Source: Coptis chinensis
Lineage: Eukaryota; Streptophyta; Magnoliopsida; Ranunculales; Ranunculaceae
Assembly (NCBI GenBank): GCA_015680905.1
Contig: CM027377.1
Coordinates: 5,914,501-5,978,500 of the forward strand
DNA length: 64,000 bases
Direction: 5' to 3'
Positions within the stretch are counted from its first letter, which is position 1. Each line of letters opens with the position of its first letter. This document shows positions 20,278 through 31,599 of this stretch, in pieces. Under the pieces are notes generated by a model. The model made no database searches. It was not told the DNA's origin and was given only the letters and a program-made list of their open reading frames with translations. The position numbers were made by a program, and so were the translations under genes.

Positions 20278-21951
20278 TATTAACATGTGTTATTAACATA
20301 CAATGGTTTCAATTCTAACACTATTGTTGGTTATCCATACTACCAAAGATGAGAACAAGCAAATAAATATAACGATAAACCAAAAACCAAACAATGAACT
20401 GGACAAAGTCATGAAACAACGTGATCAACTCAGATTGGACAGAAACGTGCTCTAAGTGGTGCATCAGGCGACTGGATGCCCAATACCAAATGCCAGATTT
20501 CTGGCATGTCCATAAAATAAGACCTGTAAAAAAAAAATCAGCACAACTATACGCCGTAAGCTGTTATGTTAATGTCACGACTAAGTTGGCCATGCGCCCG
20601 TTTTATATTTCCAGATGCATGCACATATAGACCAACCAAACTGAGTCAGATCAAGTTGTACCAAACTGGGGTTGTAACCAGGGTAAATAGAGTCTGATCT
20701 AGTTGTAAAAGCCTTTCCCGATAACCTTCTATCTGACAAGCACCTCTGCATGCCCTATATATACATGATGCTAAGAAAGGTAAAGAAGAGAGAGGGGTAA
20801 CATGTAATCGTTCAGTAGACTTGCATGAATTAATGAGGTTGTTCCCCTTCCTTGGTTTTGTCTGTAATTGTTCAAGCAGTCAAGAGGTGGGGTTAAAATG
20901 TAATCCAACTAGATCCCAAAAGGAGCTCAAATTACAATCTTAAAAAACCACCTCAACTTCATGAAACCCAAGTCGGAGAGGACCCAACAGCCCTCCACCT
21001 CACCATTACAGAAACAAAAATACAAGAACACGAACACAGACAAGAAACAGGAAAATACAGATCCATGCTAATAAGCATACAGACTGGAATGATGCAATGC
21101 CCTTGTTTTAATTTCTTTAATAACATCCAACCCCTCTGCTAGCTGCTTAAGCAATAAGCATGCAGTGTCTTCATTCTGCCCATCTCATTCAAAAGAACTT
21201 TAACACACAAATCTTAGAGGCTTTAGAGCATTTCAATTGCAGCTCCATAAAGCCCAAGCTAATTTCAAATTTGAGCACTTGTTCAGTAGTTAACTTTGAC
21301 ATTTACTAGAAATTAACAGTCAGAAATAACCTCCAATGGCTCCAGATAACCGACACAGAACATGCCCACTAAATAACTACAATTAGCTTACTTGAAACGG
21401 TCATAAGTTACACTCAACGTCTAAGTTTTGTCTAGTTCTAACATCACCGAATCACTAACAAGTACCACTGAATATGGTAAACCTTTGATTTCTCTTACAG
21501 AACCCGTTGGATTTGTATTATACAAAAGATTTTATGCATTTGCAGGATTTTGGCCGTGAAACGACTATAACTATAGCATGGCTTTAAAACAGCTTCATTT
21601 AAAATCACAACAATAAAAAGAAAACAAAGAATACACAATATTCAAAAGATAACATATGAGGATTGAAGCTATGTGAATTGAAGTTATGAAAATAAGAGGT
21701 AACAGAGAGACTACATACTGCATTGGTAACAGAGATTCTGAGTCTGGCAGATCAACATATAAGAAACTCACCTTTGCCAGATTTACTTAGACTGAAACCA
21801 CAAGAACCACCTATTCAAGAGATGTAAAACAAACATAAATAAACTAAAATATAGTCTTAGGAATCAGTATTTCATCAAAAAGCAAAAAGAAATATTAAGT
21901 AATGACAAACTTGAAGCAAACCCGTATGAAGTTCAGCTCCCAGTGTCTCCA
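20278..21951. other. Non-coding spacer with LTR-like stretch
   Basis: No convincing gene. Around 20640-20890 a TATA-like CCCTATATATACATG followed by a GA-rich run and a G-rich tail resembles a small LTR, but no partner copy is found. The rest has no visible structure. Confidence 0.4.
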
Positions 21952-22407
21952 CTTGCTCCAGATTCTCCGAAATCTCATGTATGCAGCCCAAAATGTAGTT
22001 CCATCTCCCAATTTAAAAATAGCTCGTGCATCCGCATATTAATTCGCCCTGAAATCAAGAACTGAAAGGGGAATTTGTAATTGGAATTGAATAACGCGGA
22101 CTTATCAAAAAAACAAACGGCCCCTAACTACCATCTAAACAGACAAACAAACTGGTTTGGTAATGACAAACAAACCATTATCTGATAGAAAGATACCAAA
22201 AATCACACTTAAAAAACCAAGAACATTCAAACTAACATTTTTTTTAATGAATAAGTAGTTGTATTAAACAGCAACATGGATTGCATTTTATATACATGAT
22301 ACCGATATTACAATGATGTTTTCATAAACTTTACAAGCAAAACTGGTAGCAAACTCTGTAGCTGGGCTTTGATGCAGGTTAGCAAGTTGTAGTATATACC
22401 TACAAAA
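21952..22407 (+). repeat. Segmental duplicate, copy 1
   Basis: About 456 bp beginning CTTGCTCCAGATTCTC and ending near AGCAAGTTGTAGTATA. It is repeated in the same orientation at 23712-24174 with scattered substitutions and small indels. It carries an A-rich stretch internally, as a reverse-strand 3' UTR would. Confidence 0.85.
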
Positions 22408-23711
22408 GATTCTCATCTTAGTTTTAGCAAATTTTTCCGAACCATCTTTTGGGCTGTGTTTACTGAAATCTCAAATATAAATCAATTGACCTATCTTGAT
22501 TTAGTTTTACTATTTAGAGACTTTAATTTACCGATGTTTTTATCTCGGGCTAATTTTATTGGAATACATAATCGTCATCAATTGATTAAACAACAACTCA
22601 AAGCAAGAATTTGAGCAAATAATATTTCGCTGAAGGAAATAAGTTACAACATCCGGAAAATGCGAGAATAGAAATCCAAGCTGACTTTAGGATCTTTAAT
22701 TTGAATCATGTGCTACAACTTGAGCTATTAGCAATACTCAACGGGATACAGATCAATACAGAACAAGGCTAAAAAAAGATAATTAATAGCTTCAGGCATC
22801 AAGAATGCAGCAACAAATGCCATTGAATACCAGAAAATACAGTGACAATTATGGGAACTTTGTCATACGATGAACAAATAGCAGTTATACATGTTTTAAG
22901 GGAAACTAATAGTGTAGTTGCTCTAGAATGTCCTACTGGCTTAATCTCTTTACGAGCTCTCGGCAACAAAACTCTGCTGAAGTAGACAGGTTAGGAGTAC
23001 TATATTATAGAGTGAAATGGTGGATAGTTTTTCTAGCTCCTATCCTCCAACTGTATATGTTTTTGCCTGAGTTTATCTTGTACTTCACGGTTCAAGTAAT
23101 GTACCCACAGCTCGCACATTTGCAAAATATAAATATAAAAATATATCATAATGAATGACATTGACAACAAAGAAGGGAAGTTAGTCAATGCTTCACAGGT
23201 AGCAACGTTTAGAACCAATGCCACAACTCCACAACAATTTCACCTCAGATGACTTCAACTGTGGTAACTCGCTCAGTTAATGCAAGCCTTCTACGATATA
23301 CTACTCTAAAGTCACATAGTATACTACCTAGGTTTTTGAGATACTAGAGACCAAAGATAAGGCAAGCAGGACAAGCCCCCCTTTTCTCGATCTCCACACA
23401 CCACCCCCCACCCAAAAAAACATAACAACAAAAGCAACAAATCCAAGGCATGCATGCAAACAAAAACTCTTTATATACGCAAAAGCTTTGTTCGACAATT
23501 GTGTGCCCCTCTTCAATTAGGTGTCAATGGTTTAGGAGATGTTCGGAAGTTTTGTTTGGGGAGCTCTCGTCAATTTTCCAACTTTTGGTTTCTGAGTTTT
23601 GTGCTTATTTAAGAATTAGAGAAACAGAAAATGCTTTAGTGTTTTACCTATCAGCACACAATGTTCAGTGCCTCACTAACAACACACGATGTTCACCACC
23701 CAGAGTCTGTG
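22408..23711. other. Spacer between the duplicated segments, no gene seen
   Basis: Several short frames on both strands, none with coding character. Confidence 0.45.
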
Positions 23712-24174
23712 CTTGCTCCAGATTCTCTGAAATCTCATGTATGCAGCCCTAAAACTAGTTCCATCTCCCAACTTAAAAATAGCTCGTGCATCCACATTAA
23801 TTCGCCCTGTAATCAAGAATGGAAAAGGGAATTTGTAACTGAAATTAAATAACTCGGATTTATCAAAATAACAAACGGCCCCTAACTACCATCTAACCAG
23901 ACAAACCAAAAGACAAACAAACCGATTAGGTAATGACAAACAAGCCATTATCTTATAGACAGATACCAAAAATCACACTTAAAAAGCCAAGAACATTCAA
24001 ACTAACATTTTTTTTGGATGAATAAGAATTTGTATTAAACAGTAACATGTATTGCATTTTATAAACATGATAACAATAGTACATGATGTTTTCATAAACT
24101 TTACAGGTAAAACTGGTAGCAAACTCTGTAGCTGAGCTTTGATGCAGGTTAGCAAGTTGTAGTATACCTACAAA
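23712..24174 (+). repeat. Segmental duplicate, copy 2
   Basis: Second copy of the 21952-22407 segment, offset by 1760 bp. It ends within a possible exon fragment that is absent from copy 1. Confidence 0.85.
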
Positions 24175-24281
24175 TGATCTTCAATTCTGTTGCTGCTGGT
24201 TTTGGCACTGCATATGACATGATCTTGCTTTGTTCTTTGTTCCTTAGTTCTTCAAATGCCCTCATAGTTTCAGTATCAAAA
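24149..24281 (-). pseudogene. Exon-like fragment of an unrecognised gene
   Basis: On the minus strand an acceptor-like CATCAG is followed by an open stretch: FDTETMRAFEELRNKEQ, SKIMSYAVPKPAATELK, then a stop. The family is not recognised. Downstream sequence (copy 2 of the duplication) could be its 3' UTR. Possibly another captured gene end. Confidence 0.35.
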
Positions 24282-24829
24282 CTGATGGTTCTTTGAAATT
24301 AGTTTTTTTTTTAATCATTCATTTCTTACAAATTCAATAAATTGAACTGACTAAAACTCCTCAATCACTTAGTAATTCACGTCACAACAACAATGAAATG
24401 TTTACATAACAATTTTTTAATACACCCCCATATTATAAACAAACACTCAGCAACTCCAATAAATTTCATGAGAAAGATGCATCATCCCAATATACTAATT
24501 AAAGAAATAAAAACATCTTTTTTGAATATAAGAAACAAACCGGTGAAATTGAAGCTTTTGCATTTATGGTTACATTAACCAATAATGTAAGTTAATGGAT
24601 TGGATGTGTACATTCTTAAATTCAATTGTTCCGGAATGGTATAGACGCATACATGTTCCCTAATCCAAGTATTCTAAGATTATGATCATATATTTTTTTT
24701 GTAAAATTGCGAGGAAAGTGAAACTGCAAATCTCGATCCTTTCTTTAACATTCAACGCATAATGGATAAAATAAAATAACGCTGTACGCCGTTTATTACA
24801 ACTGGGAGTTTTAAGCGGTTCCATTTCCA
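24282..24829. other. Spacer downstream of the DUF2775 gene
   Basis: AT-rich. It likely includes the 3' UTR of the gene at 24830-26273 close to its right end. No other feature seen. Confidence 0.5.
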
Positions 24830-26273
24830 CTAGTTATTGTAAACAGATAAATTGGGCCTAGGCTCAAAGTCCTTAACAAAGGACTTCTCTTCTTTCAGTT
24901 CAGTGTCATCATGGTAAACAGACACATTTGGTCTTGGCTCAGAATCCTTGACAAAGGATTTATCTTCTTTGTTTCCGGCATCCTTATAATACCCAGTGGC
25001 ACTGGGTCTTGGCTCCAAATCCTTAACAAAGATATTCACTTCTTTGTTTTCGGCATCATTGTCGTATACAGAAAGATTGGGCCTGGGCTCAAAGTCCTCT
25101 GCAAATGATTTGTCTTCCTTTTTCTTGGCATCACCGTGACAATTTGCTTTAGTTTCATGTTTGGAAAGAGCCTCTTGGTTGGAGTTCACAAGACCTCCAA
25201 TAGCATCTGGCATGGGCCGGTCCTTCATCACTTCTTTCCAATATTCTTCTGGAGCTTTTCTTGCATTGATAGTGCTAGCAAACTGCATCAGTATGAGATA
25301 AACTTCACATAAACAAACTAACAGAATTACTACACAACAGTTGGTCGATTTTATGTAACTATTTCAGGTGAAAAGCCTAATTCATTTAAAATGTAGCTGA
25401 ATATCAGTTTTTCCTACAAAAACAAGCTGATGATTCTATGGCTGCATCACTGTTAGATGTATGTACGTCCGCAAGAAAATTGCTTCTTTGAAGCTGGTTT
25501 CCTGCTTCAAAAAATTTGCACCCCTTTTCAGTACTCACCAGGCCAGCATGACTTCGAGGCACACTTAGAAATAGTTGTGCGCTGAATTGGCTGATGGCTC
25601 AACGGGGCGTTTTTTTCAAAAAAAATTTTCCGGCAGTAGACCGTAATCAGACTTCAGAGTGTACGTACTCCTAGCCAGTTTGAATAAATCACATATAAAA
25701 AGCAAGGCATCCTCATTGATTAAATTTGAATTTTCTGTAGATACAATGTGAGTATTTGTCGATATTTAGAAGAGTTGTTCTGTTTTTTGTTCATTAACAG
25801 TAGAATGCAAAAAATAGTTTCCCAACATACGTTAGCCACTTAGATTCCCAACATATGTGAGTATTAGCCTTTGATGAAGTACATAAAAAAAAGTCTAGCT
25901 ACTTCACAGTTCTGCTCTTTCAGCATGAAACATATCCGCCAATAGAAGACTTTAGGTGCATTTGTTGATGGCACCAAATCAAGAAGAGACATGTTTCTTT
26001 GCTGAAAGACCAAGCCAGATTCAAATTGTATTTACCAAATATCTAAGATGTCGATTACATATAGGCGGTCTTTGCTCTTAACAAAACAGTCTAACGATCA
26101 TAAACAACAGCTAAACCATATAATAAATGAAAATGTGGGCGAATAATTTATGATGCATGCAAACTACATGTGGAGGGGAGGAAAGGGATCGACGTTGCTA
26201 CTTCAGGTTCCATTACCAGAATAAGCAAGAAGAGAGTGAAGAAAGAAATGAGAGAGTCCATTGTCTTCGCCAT
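24830..26273 (-). CDS. Organ-specific protein (DUF2775 family), two exons
   Basis: Exon 1 is 26217-26273 (19 codons, ATG at 26273) and exon 2 is 25282-24830 (150 codons plus stop), joined by a 934-bp intron with GT (CTG|GTAATG) and AG (ATGCAG|TTT) ends. The 169-residue product has a signal peptide (LISFFTLFLLILFASTINA) followed by RKAPEEYWKEVMKDRPMPDA, the conserved start of plant organ-specific/DUF2775 proteins. The C-terminal half has four 22-26-residue repeats, each with EPRPN or EPRPS then a VY/GYY pair and an acidic KSFVKD linker. Members are secreted or seed/root-expressed proteins of unknown biochemical role. The frame is intact and has a TATA box 52-60 bp upstream of the ATG. This is the best-supported complete gene here. 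Confidence 0.88.
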
Positions 26274-26324
26274 TTCAAGATGATTGTGTACTCAGATCAC
26301 TGAAAGGCTTTAGTCCTTCACTCC

Positions 26325-26333
26325 TATTTATAG
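26325..26333 (-). promoter_or_regulatory. TATA box of the DUF2775 gene
   Basis: CTATAAATAG on the minus strand, about 55 bp upstream of the ATG at 26273. Confidence 0.65.
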
Positions 26334-26449
26334 CTCGATCAACAATTATGAATGCAAATGGCTTACACACGAGATTCGCAGGAATTGCACGTTCTTGTCA
26401 TTTCATGTTTTGTATTTTTCGATAAATAATCCTTTCATGTTTAGTGAGT

Positions 26450-27687
26450 AGTGATTTTTTGCTCCCAGCGTTGGTTCCTCCGAGCCCTACAAGGGAATTA
26501 TCGCCACATGTTTCAATTTTTCCATAAAATAATGGTAGTTACACTTGTCACAAAATCCTCAAAATTCCAGATTTTACTAATTTGTCCCTAAGTCATAACT
26601 AAAAAGGAAATAAAAAGAAAACATAAACAAAACAAAAAATAGGAATCAAAATATGAAAAACACGATGGATGCATTAAGAACAAGCTAACAAGCTAACAAG
26701 AATATGATATTATTGTTATTAACGTGTTTTTGCAGGAAGAAGATGAAGAAGAAATTCACAGGTTTGTTGGTTTATTCTACTTTACTTTATTTTTATTTTT
26801 TTTAGTGGAAATTTTATTAATAATGATAACGAGTTTTACAAATAATTAGGACAAGCGTGCAACAAGCTGCACCGCAAGTCCTTTCTGAATGACAAATCCT
26901 ATCATCCTAAATACAAACTCGTTAAAACCAGTTGTCATTACGTTGCAGTCCATAACTTTCTGCAATCTCTTAAGGACTGTTATGCTAAGAAACCAAATGT
27001 GTTGAAACTGAACAGAGTGAAACAATGCTGGTTTGCCCTACAAGCCTCCTTGTGTTTCTCAATCTTTCCTGCCGCTGCTCTATTAGCTGCGTCGCCCACC
27101 CCAAAGACTCCATTCCCAATCCCCTACCAATGGAGAGGCTCTAGTTACATCAACATACACGTCTCCCCTCAGACCAATTATAGATCAATATATCCGCAAG
27201 CCGAAGTATCGATCTTTCCTCATTCGGATCAGTGAGAAAATTGACGGGAGCCTTCTTCTTCACTTGTACCTCAGCCCTCCAAAATGCATCACATAAAATG
27301 TCTCTGACATGATTATGTCGATATTTGAAACCTGGAAAGTGTTGATAATGTGTTGCATAGTCCCCGAAAGCATCTAGTATACTTTTTTTACAAACAGAGC
27401 ATAGACCACCGTCAGAGTACAAAGGAATTATGAGACGATACCGGAGAATATAACGATACTCCACCGGCGACATACGCTGTCTAAGTCCCTCCTTTGCGTG
27501 TTTTGACTGCAAGCATCCAAATTTGTTTTTTTTTTTTTTTTTTTAGGGACAAACTAGTAAAATTGAAAATTTTGAGGATTTTGTGACGGTTGTAACTTTC
27601 ATTTTTTTTTGGTAAAAGATGAGACGTGTATGGCTCAAAATTCCCTTGGAGCACTTGGAGGAACCAACCCTGGAAGCAAAAAATCAC
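26450..27687. mobile_element. Mutator-like non-autonomous element with about 150-bp inverted ends
   Basis: The left end AGTGATTTTTTGCTCCCAGC (26450-~26600) and the right end, reverse-complemented, AGTGATTTTTTGCTTCCAGG (27687-~27538) align over about 150 bp, including GTTGGTTCCTCC and GTCACAAAATCCTCAAAA. Long inverted ends fit Mutator-like elements. A 9-bp duplication was not found. The body carries a fragment of a reverse-transcriptase-derived protein. Confidence 0.7.
26866..27512 (-). pseudogene. C-terminal part of a plant LINE/RT-derived protein
   Basis: Minus-strand reading: YRYILRYRLIIPLYSDGGLC, CSVCKKSILDAFGDYATHY, FKYRHNHVRDILCDAF, KKKAPVNFLTD and LRLADILIYNW. In shifted frames it continues VYVDVT and ASPLVG, VGDAANRAAAGKIEKHKEAC, FNTFGFLA, then a stop, and near 26870-26960 MIGFVIQKGLAVQLVARLS. 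This is the region found after the RT domain in plant RNA-directed DNA polymerase-related proteins. At least two frameshifts and a stop break it. It lies wholly between the inverted ends of the Mutator-like element. Confidence 0.75.
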
Positions 27688-27877
27688 TTTGCAATAATAT
27701 AATCTTTTTAGATAAGCAATAATGTTAGTGACCGGGCTTTTGAGCCCCATTGTCGGTTCCTTATTACAACATATAATTGCTCGTGCAGGGACTCAATTAT
27801 TTGATTGATATTTTTAGTAGGACCAACTAATCTTATTTCCAGAACAAAAAATCCAGGGTCCTATTACTCCCACAAAA

Positions 27878-28612
27878 AAAAACAATTATTACAAGTGTGC
27901 TATTGGTTTCAAAAAATCTAAAAAAAAACAATTATTACAAGTATGTCATTGGTCCCCTAAAAATTGAATTCTAAACCCCAAACTTAAACGACCCAGCTAG
28001 GTCGTTTGGGACTTGTCCAACATTTCGGCCAGTCGTTTGGAATAAGAATCCCAAACAACTTACACCACCGTTTGGGACTTAGTTTAAACGACCGCCACAC
28101 CCGGTCAAGAGCCCAAAAACAGAATTTTGAATTTTTTTTCAAAGTTTAAATCCCAAACGACATGACCACATCGTTTTGGACTAAGTCCAAACGGTGTGGC
28201 CATATCGTTGGAGACTTAGTCCAAACGGTATAGCCATATCGTTGGGGATTTTTCTAAGTCCAAGCGGTGTAGCCATTTTTTAAAGTCAAATTTAAGCGAC
28301 ATGGCCAAAGCGATGTGGCCATGTTGTTTTTATTTGAACTTGAAAAAAATTCAAAGTTCTTTTTTTTGGGCTCTTGACCGGTGGCCAGGGTCGTTTGGAT
28401 TAAGTCCTTAAGCGGTGTGGCCAAGTCGTTTGGGACTTAGTCCAAACGACCTAGCCGGGTCGTTTAAGTTTGGGGTTTCGAATTCAATTTTTTGGGAATC
28501 AATGGCATACTTGTAATAATTTTTTTTTTGGATTTTTTGAAACCAATGGCACACTTGTAATAATCGTTTTTTTAAGGAGTCCGCCCAACACAAATTGGGG
28601 TCCGGCAGTAAC
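27878..28612. mobile_element. Non-autonomous Mutator-like element built of palindromic repeats
   Basis: Long inverted arms: 27890-28010 and 28450-28570 share ATTATTACAAGTGTGC.ATTGGTTTC, the CCCCAAACTTAAACGACCC stretch and TAGGTCGTTTGG. Between them are degenerate tandem copies of a near-palindrome, CGTTTGGACTTAGTCCAAACG with GTGTGGCCAT. Its right end (GCCCAACACAAATTGGGGTC) matches the right end of the Mutator-like element at 55.1-59.6 kb. No coding content. Confidence 0.75.
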
Positions 28613-28630
28613 AAATACCAAAATCTATTT

Positions 28631-29329
28631 AGACTTCCTTAAGAACACCACGGGGACTACATATCTCTCTATGGGGACTACATATCTTACGTGGCATCCA
28701 AATTATATTTTTCTTTTCAATAATAAAAAAAACAAAAGTAGAAACAGAAAAATAACTAATAACTTATCCAATTAAATAACTAACACCCATAATAATAACA
28801 AATAAATAACAAAAATCTTGCCTCTATTTCCACAAACAATTAAACAAAAAATGAAAGAAGATAAAGAAAAGTAAAAAATAAAAAATAAAACCCAATGCCC
28901 TAAAAAAAGTTGGGTGCCCAAAAAATCCACTTTTGTTATTCTCAATCCCCTCACTCTCTTTCTAGCTTGTTACAAAATTCCATTTTTTTTTATCACTTTA
29001 GTTTACATTAATTTTGAATGGAGAAAAAAAAAATACATGTGATTATCTGTCTATTGACTTAAACAAATGTTTGGATGATTATGTCAAAAAATCATTTTTT
29101 TTTAGTCAAGGTTTATTTTTATTTATTTTCTTTCTTTATTTGGTTGAATTGTTTGTAGAAATATAGGCAAGTTTTTTTTATTTATTTGTTATTTTGGTTT
29201 TAGTCATTTAATTAGGTATGTTATTTGGTATTAATTTATTTTTATGTTTGCTTTTTGAATTTTGGAAAGAGAATAGAGTTTTGATGCCACGTAGGAAATG
29301 GAGTCCCAAGGAAGTTATTAAGGGAGTCT
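28631..29329. mobile_element. Terminal-inverted-repeat element, about 0.7 kb
   Basis: The left AGACTTCCTTAAGAAC...ACGTGGCAT and the right end, reverse-complemented, AGACTCCCTTAATAAC...ACGTGGCAT align over about 60 bp. The left arm holds a 20-bp internal duplication (GGGGACTACATATCT). The interior is T-rich with no gene. No clear target duplication. Confidence 0.55.
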
Positions 29330-30482
29330 GAGTAGAACTACTCTTTCCAGAATAGGGTGGTCCGTTAATTCCTTTCTTGGCTAAGAGATGTATCTTACTA
29401 CTTTAAAGACAGTGAATAGTGATGTTAATTTTCCAATTATACCCCTATATGGTTTTAATTATTACGATCACGATCAAAAAGACATTATGTAATAACATAG
29501 TTGATGGAGGGGTAAAACTGTCCATTTGTACAGTGAAATTCACACGTTTATCTCTTGATTTATCACCATGCCCTCTATTTTACAAACAATTGCAAAATTG
29601 CCACTGACTGAAAGTTGGATTTTTGTGCTGCCCCGCCCAAACTAACTGACCGCACACGTGGCGTAGACACGTGCCATTTAACTAGTTATATATAATCTTC
29701 ATTTGATAATGTTCCCTTAGAACAAATGAACAATAGATAAATAGTTAAATACCACTCTTAGGTTTTAGTAAAGCGATAGGCACACCAAACCTTTTTAAAC
29801 ATACATAAAAGAAAACCATTAATACACAGTTTTTTATTACGATGTTAGAAAGGTAATCTTACATACACCAATCTCGTATATGCATATACATGACATATTC
29901 CATATCATGAAAACATTCGAATTTAATTTGTAATGTTTGAACTTTGGACCAGCATGTTCTTCTCATGGATTGATCTTGCATGCTAAATCATAATCGTGGT
30001 CACGCAAGGCTTGCGAAAGGCGCTGGCAGTACAAGATAAAATTGGAAGAGTTTGATGTTGGAAAAGGGGTTATTAGAGACTGAAATGAATTAAAGGACAG
30101 AAGAAGTGATGTCAACGCCGTAAAAAAACCCAACACAACGCGTATATGAATTGAATACTGTCCTTAAGAGAAGATTCCGCCCCCTCGACTTGTAGATGCA
30201 GAAGGCTTCTTAAACGTCTTCTCTCACATGATTGAATGATAATAGTAGTCTAAAGTGCACTCAAATAGTCTATTCGATCTCTAGAATAACAAGTATAATT
30301 CTCGATCTCTGGCGGCTAAGGTTGTTTGAAAAAGAAAATATAGGTTTAGGTATTGGAAAAAGGTGCATTGGATCTCGACGAGTGTCACAAAATACAAACT
30401 TTTTGGTTTCTTAAAAAAAATTGGAAACTTTAGGAAGGAAAGACAATTTCCAAAAGCAAATATGAAACTCCAAAAAAACGTG
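29330..30482. other. Spacer between elements, no gene seen
   Basis: Includes ACGTGG and ACACGTG (G-box-like) sites near 29655-29675, with no gene start nearby. It is the target flank of the Tat-type element. Confidence 0.5.
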
Positions 30483-30487
30483 TTTAG

Positions 30488-30959
30488 TGTTTTGATAAAG
30501 CTGCTTCAACACAACGAGAGCAATGGTAAATAGCACTAAAACGGAGAGAATTTGATGTTGGGGGATGAAACCGAGACAAATAATGGCTGCCCTCACGCAC
30601 CCAAGATCTATTCTCTAGGGATCAAGTTTCAACGTAGCTCCTTATGAAAAATAATGTGGTATTTATATAGGTAGAGTAGAGAGTCCTTGTAGCTCAAGTA
30701 ATCTTGTTGCTTGAGTAATTGTGATAGAATATAACTGTCTAACCGATGATAATTATCTTTTTGATAAGAAATGAATCGGACATAAATCAATGTATATTAG
30801 TGGCAAGCCATGTGGCTAAGGTTGACCTTAGACACATGAGTTAATGGGCACGCACATTGATCCATGATATTGCGAATTGGGCTTTAGCCCTGTTGATTAA
30901 ATGAATAAAATAGAGACCCCTACTAATGGGCGTTTGCCCGCGTAGGTGGGGGTCGAACA
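30488..30959 (-). repeat. 3' LTR of the Tat-type element
   Basis: 472 bp, highly similar to 41945-42419 (for example TTGTAGCTCAAGTAATCTTG). On the minus strand it starts TGTTCGACCCCC. Confidence 0.93.
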
Positions 30960-30971
30960 CGCCCCTCTTTG
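30960..30971 (-). other. Polypurine tract of the Tat-type element
   Basis: AAAGAGGGGCG on the minus strand, directly upstream of the 3' LTR start. Confidence 0.65.
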
Positions 30972-31599
30972 TCATGCGAACAAAGTTCACATGGCAAAGA
31001 AAGAAGAAAAGCAAAGGAAAAATGGAATACGAAAATAGTAAGCGAAATGTATAGTAAAGTGTCGTGTGAGCGTAAAGCGATAGGAAAATGGATAAGCGGA
31101 AAAAATTAGGTGAATTATCGGAAACCAAATAATGTTAAATTAGCATTAATGCGGGGCCGCAATGGCGTAGTTAAATAAAAAGATGGCGAAAAATGTACGA
31201 GAAAAATAAAAGATGCACATAAATAAAATTGCAAAAGAAATTGATTGGCGAAAATGTACCAAGCGCGTCAACGTGATAGCGAAATTTTTGAATTCGATGA
31301 AGCGTGCCAGCGGAATAGCGATACTTGGATTATACCGTTGGAAATTAAGCGTAGGGGCGGTTTAGTAAGAATATGAGGAAAAAAGAATAAAAATACGAGT
31401 TGGAGTCGAAAGTGAATACTTGGGCGACTAAAACTGTATTTCACCCTGAACTAGATAAGAATCCAGGTTAGATAAGAATTTACCCCATAAAACTTATTGC
31501 CGAAATAGTATAAAACCGTATCCATAGACCAAACTAGATCTAATAGTAAAACAGTACTAGAAGACGAAACAAAAGTTGTTGTTTTCACAGGAGGAAACC

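Noticed and set aside
21952..24174. LTR pair
   Set aside because: No TG...CA ends, primer site, polypurine tract or coding region between the copies.
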